Assembly (NCBI GenBank): GCA_902560315.1
Contig: CACELG010000006.1
Location: 1-56,587 of the forward strand
Direction of reading: 5' to 3'
Origin: an uncultured SAR86 cluster bacterium
Lineage (GTDB): Bacteria; Pseudomonadota; Gammaproteobacteria; Magnimaribacterales; D2472
DNA length: 56,587 nucleotides
The translations under genes were made by a program, and so were the position numbers. Numbering within the stretch: the stretch's first letter is position 1; the number at the start of each line of letters is the position of its first letter. Below the pieces are notes generated by a model. It ran no database searches, was not told the DNA's origin, and saw only the letters and a list, made by a program, of their open reading frames with translations. This document shows positions 55,460 to 56,587 of this stretch, one piece after another.

Positions 55460-56587
55460 AATCAATAATTTCTGGATATTGAAGATAAAATTCATATGAC
55501 TCACCATCTTCTGCAGTAACTGGTGAGATTACATCTGTGCCGGGCTCTATAGATCCTGATTCTATTAGCTTTCTACCAATACTAATAGCATTCTCAATGC
55601 CAGCCCACCTTAAGTATTTCATAATTCCCCATTTTTGAATTGAGCCAGAGTCCTGTTGGTTGTATTTGGTAATGCGTGTAACTACTAGATCATTTTCTCT
55701 ATCAACAAATGTAAATTGTCCAAATTTTCCACTTGTATTAAAAATTTTTGACTCTTCATCATATTTTGATACCCACCAATGAAGTGAATAATATCGTTTG
55801 TAATCAGCCCATCTATTAGGTGTTTCCCATACTACTTTAAATGTTTCATCTATAAACTCTTTAGAGATTATCTCTTGGTCATTCCAGGTACCGTTTCTCG
55901 AAAATAATAGGCCAATTTTTGAATAATCTCTTGCCGACATATCAACACAGCAATAGGTCATTACATTACCATTTTCATCTTTCCATAATTTATAGTCTTT
56001 TATTGATAATGGTTGTAATATTCTTTCTTCAAAAAGCACATCAGCCTTCTTACCAGTTGCCTGAAACAATATATCACCCAAGAGCATTGAATTAACATTG
56101 TTATATTCGAACATTATCCCAGCATCTTTCTCAACACCTACATTTTTTGCATATTTAAGATGGTCTGATTGAAAAAACATTTTTTCATGTTCATGACTTG
56201 GGAAATCTAGACCACTAGACATGTCCAAGAGGTCTCTTATAGTTATTTTTGATCTTTCATCACCAAAATAATCTAAATAATTTGAAACATTTTCATCAAG
56301 ACTTTCTATCTCTCCTTTATCTAATGAAATTCCTATAAGTGCTGCATAATAGCTTTTCGCCATAGACCAAGATGTACCATGAGATGTATTGTTATAACCA
56401 TCAGCATATCTTTCACCAATAATCTTTCCGTTTTTAATTACAACAACAGCAGATGTTGAGTCATCTGAAAATGATATATCTAAAAGCTTATTAATTTTTT
56501 CCGAGCTAACGCCTTGATTTTCTGGTGTTGAAATTTCCCAATTTTCAGATTGAGGAAAATATCCTGCATATATATTTAATGTAAAGA
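55434..56587 (-). CDS. Serine hydrolase, beta-lactamase/NylB-like family, partial at N-terminus
   Basis: The frame stays open to the window edge, so the start is missing; about 383 residues are visible. The SxxK nucleophile motif SMAK lies at 56366-56355, in the context TSWSMAKSYY. The YxN motif is YNN (FEYNNVNSML), and the third motif region reads SGKFGQ. This set is typical of class C beta-lactamase-related serine hydrolases such as 6-aminohexanoate-dimer hydrolase, not of classical resistance enzymes. The substrate is unknown. An in-frame Met within SMAK (56363) must not be taken as the start, as it would remove the nucleophile. Confidence 0.9.
   Translation of the reverse strand, partial: FTLNIYAGYFPQSENWEISTPENQGVSSEKINKLLDISFSDDSTSAVVVIKNGKIIGERYADGYNNTSHGTSWSMAKSYYAALIGISLDKGEIESLDENVSNYLDYFGDERSKITIRDLLDMSSGLDFPSHEHEKMFFQSDHLKYAKNVGVEKDAGIMFEYNNVNSMLLGDILFQATGKKADVLFEERILQPLSIKDYKLWKDENGNVMTYCCVDMSARDYSKIGLLFSRNGTWNDQEIISKEFIDETFKVVWETPNRWADYKRYYSLHWWVSKYDEESKIFNTSGKFGQFTFVDRENDLVVTRITKYNQQDSGSIQKWGIMKYLRWAGIENAISIGRKLIESGSIEPGTDVISPVTAEDGESYEFYLQYPEIIDSIADLSRN

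Noticed and set aside
55434-56363. Serine hydrolase starting at the Met at 56363
   Set aside because: That Met is the second residue of SMAK; the frame continues upstream to the window edge, so the gene is truncated by the window.

Overview
The window is a compact, AT-rich (by eye about one third G+C) stretch of a gammaproteobacterial chromosome. The gene orders tig-clpP-clpX-lon-hupB-ppiD, purM-purN opposite DUF2066/CDP-alcohol transferase/hda, and wrbA-DUF2069 are gammaproteobacterial. Large TonB-dependent receptors, very short or overlapping gene junctions and low G+C suggest a streamlined marine oligotroph such as the SAR86 clade; that placement is inference. No rRNA, insertion sequence, prophage or CRISPR array is visible, and no gene-free stretch exceeds about 250 bp.

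Layout. 1-2206: 5' part of a TonB-dependent receptor gene (minus). 2457-6714 (plus): fabI, a SAM methyltransferase, a thiolase-like protein and a secreted AbgB-like M20 amidohydrolase. 6707-12868 (minus): gamma-glutamyltransferase, a DASS/SLC13 transporter and a second TonB-dependent receptor, possibly an uptake group for glutamyl or acylated amino-acid compounds. 12993-15528 (minus): gltX, dnaQ, rnhA. 15551-17760 (plus): gloB, mltD. 17757-21151 (minus): oppC, oppB, oppA with no ATPase genes. 21164-29066 (minus): ppiD, hupB, lon, clpX, clpP, tig, the protein folding and proteolysis block. 29085-30969 (minus): tRNA-His, a GST-like protein, trhO, tRNA-Arg, tRNA-Pro.

31049-38400: folD (plus); DUF4389, gpsA, DUF4149, tRNA-Asp, tRNA-Val and an EamA transporter (minus); xseA and an M23 peptidase (plus); a TlpA-like lipoprotein (minus); wrbA and DUF2069 (plus). 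38459-44913: sppA (plus); hda, a CDP-alcohol phosphatidyltransferase and DUF2066 (minus); purM, purN and DUF3108 (plus). 44899-48951 (minus): dcd, recR, dnaX, recX, a glycine-zipper lipoprotein and a secreted hypothetical. 49139-55459 (plus): hsp20, a DsbD/ScsB-like reductase, a YwaF-like membrane protein, an MscS channel, an SLC13 permease with RCK_C domains and a 68-residue protein. 55434-56587 (minus): a serine hydrolase cut by the window edge.

Most of the window is housekeeping. The strongest extra signals are a double slippery site in dnaX that predicts a short gamma form, overlap at all seven tail-to-tail gene junctions, the glutamyl-compound scavenging set around ggt, trhO placed directly behind the gene for one of its likely tRNA substrates, and a sigma32-like promoter before hsp20. 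I do not see a clearly new defence or mobile system.
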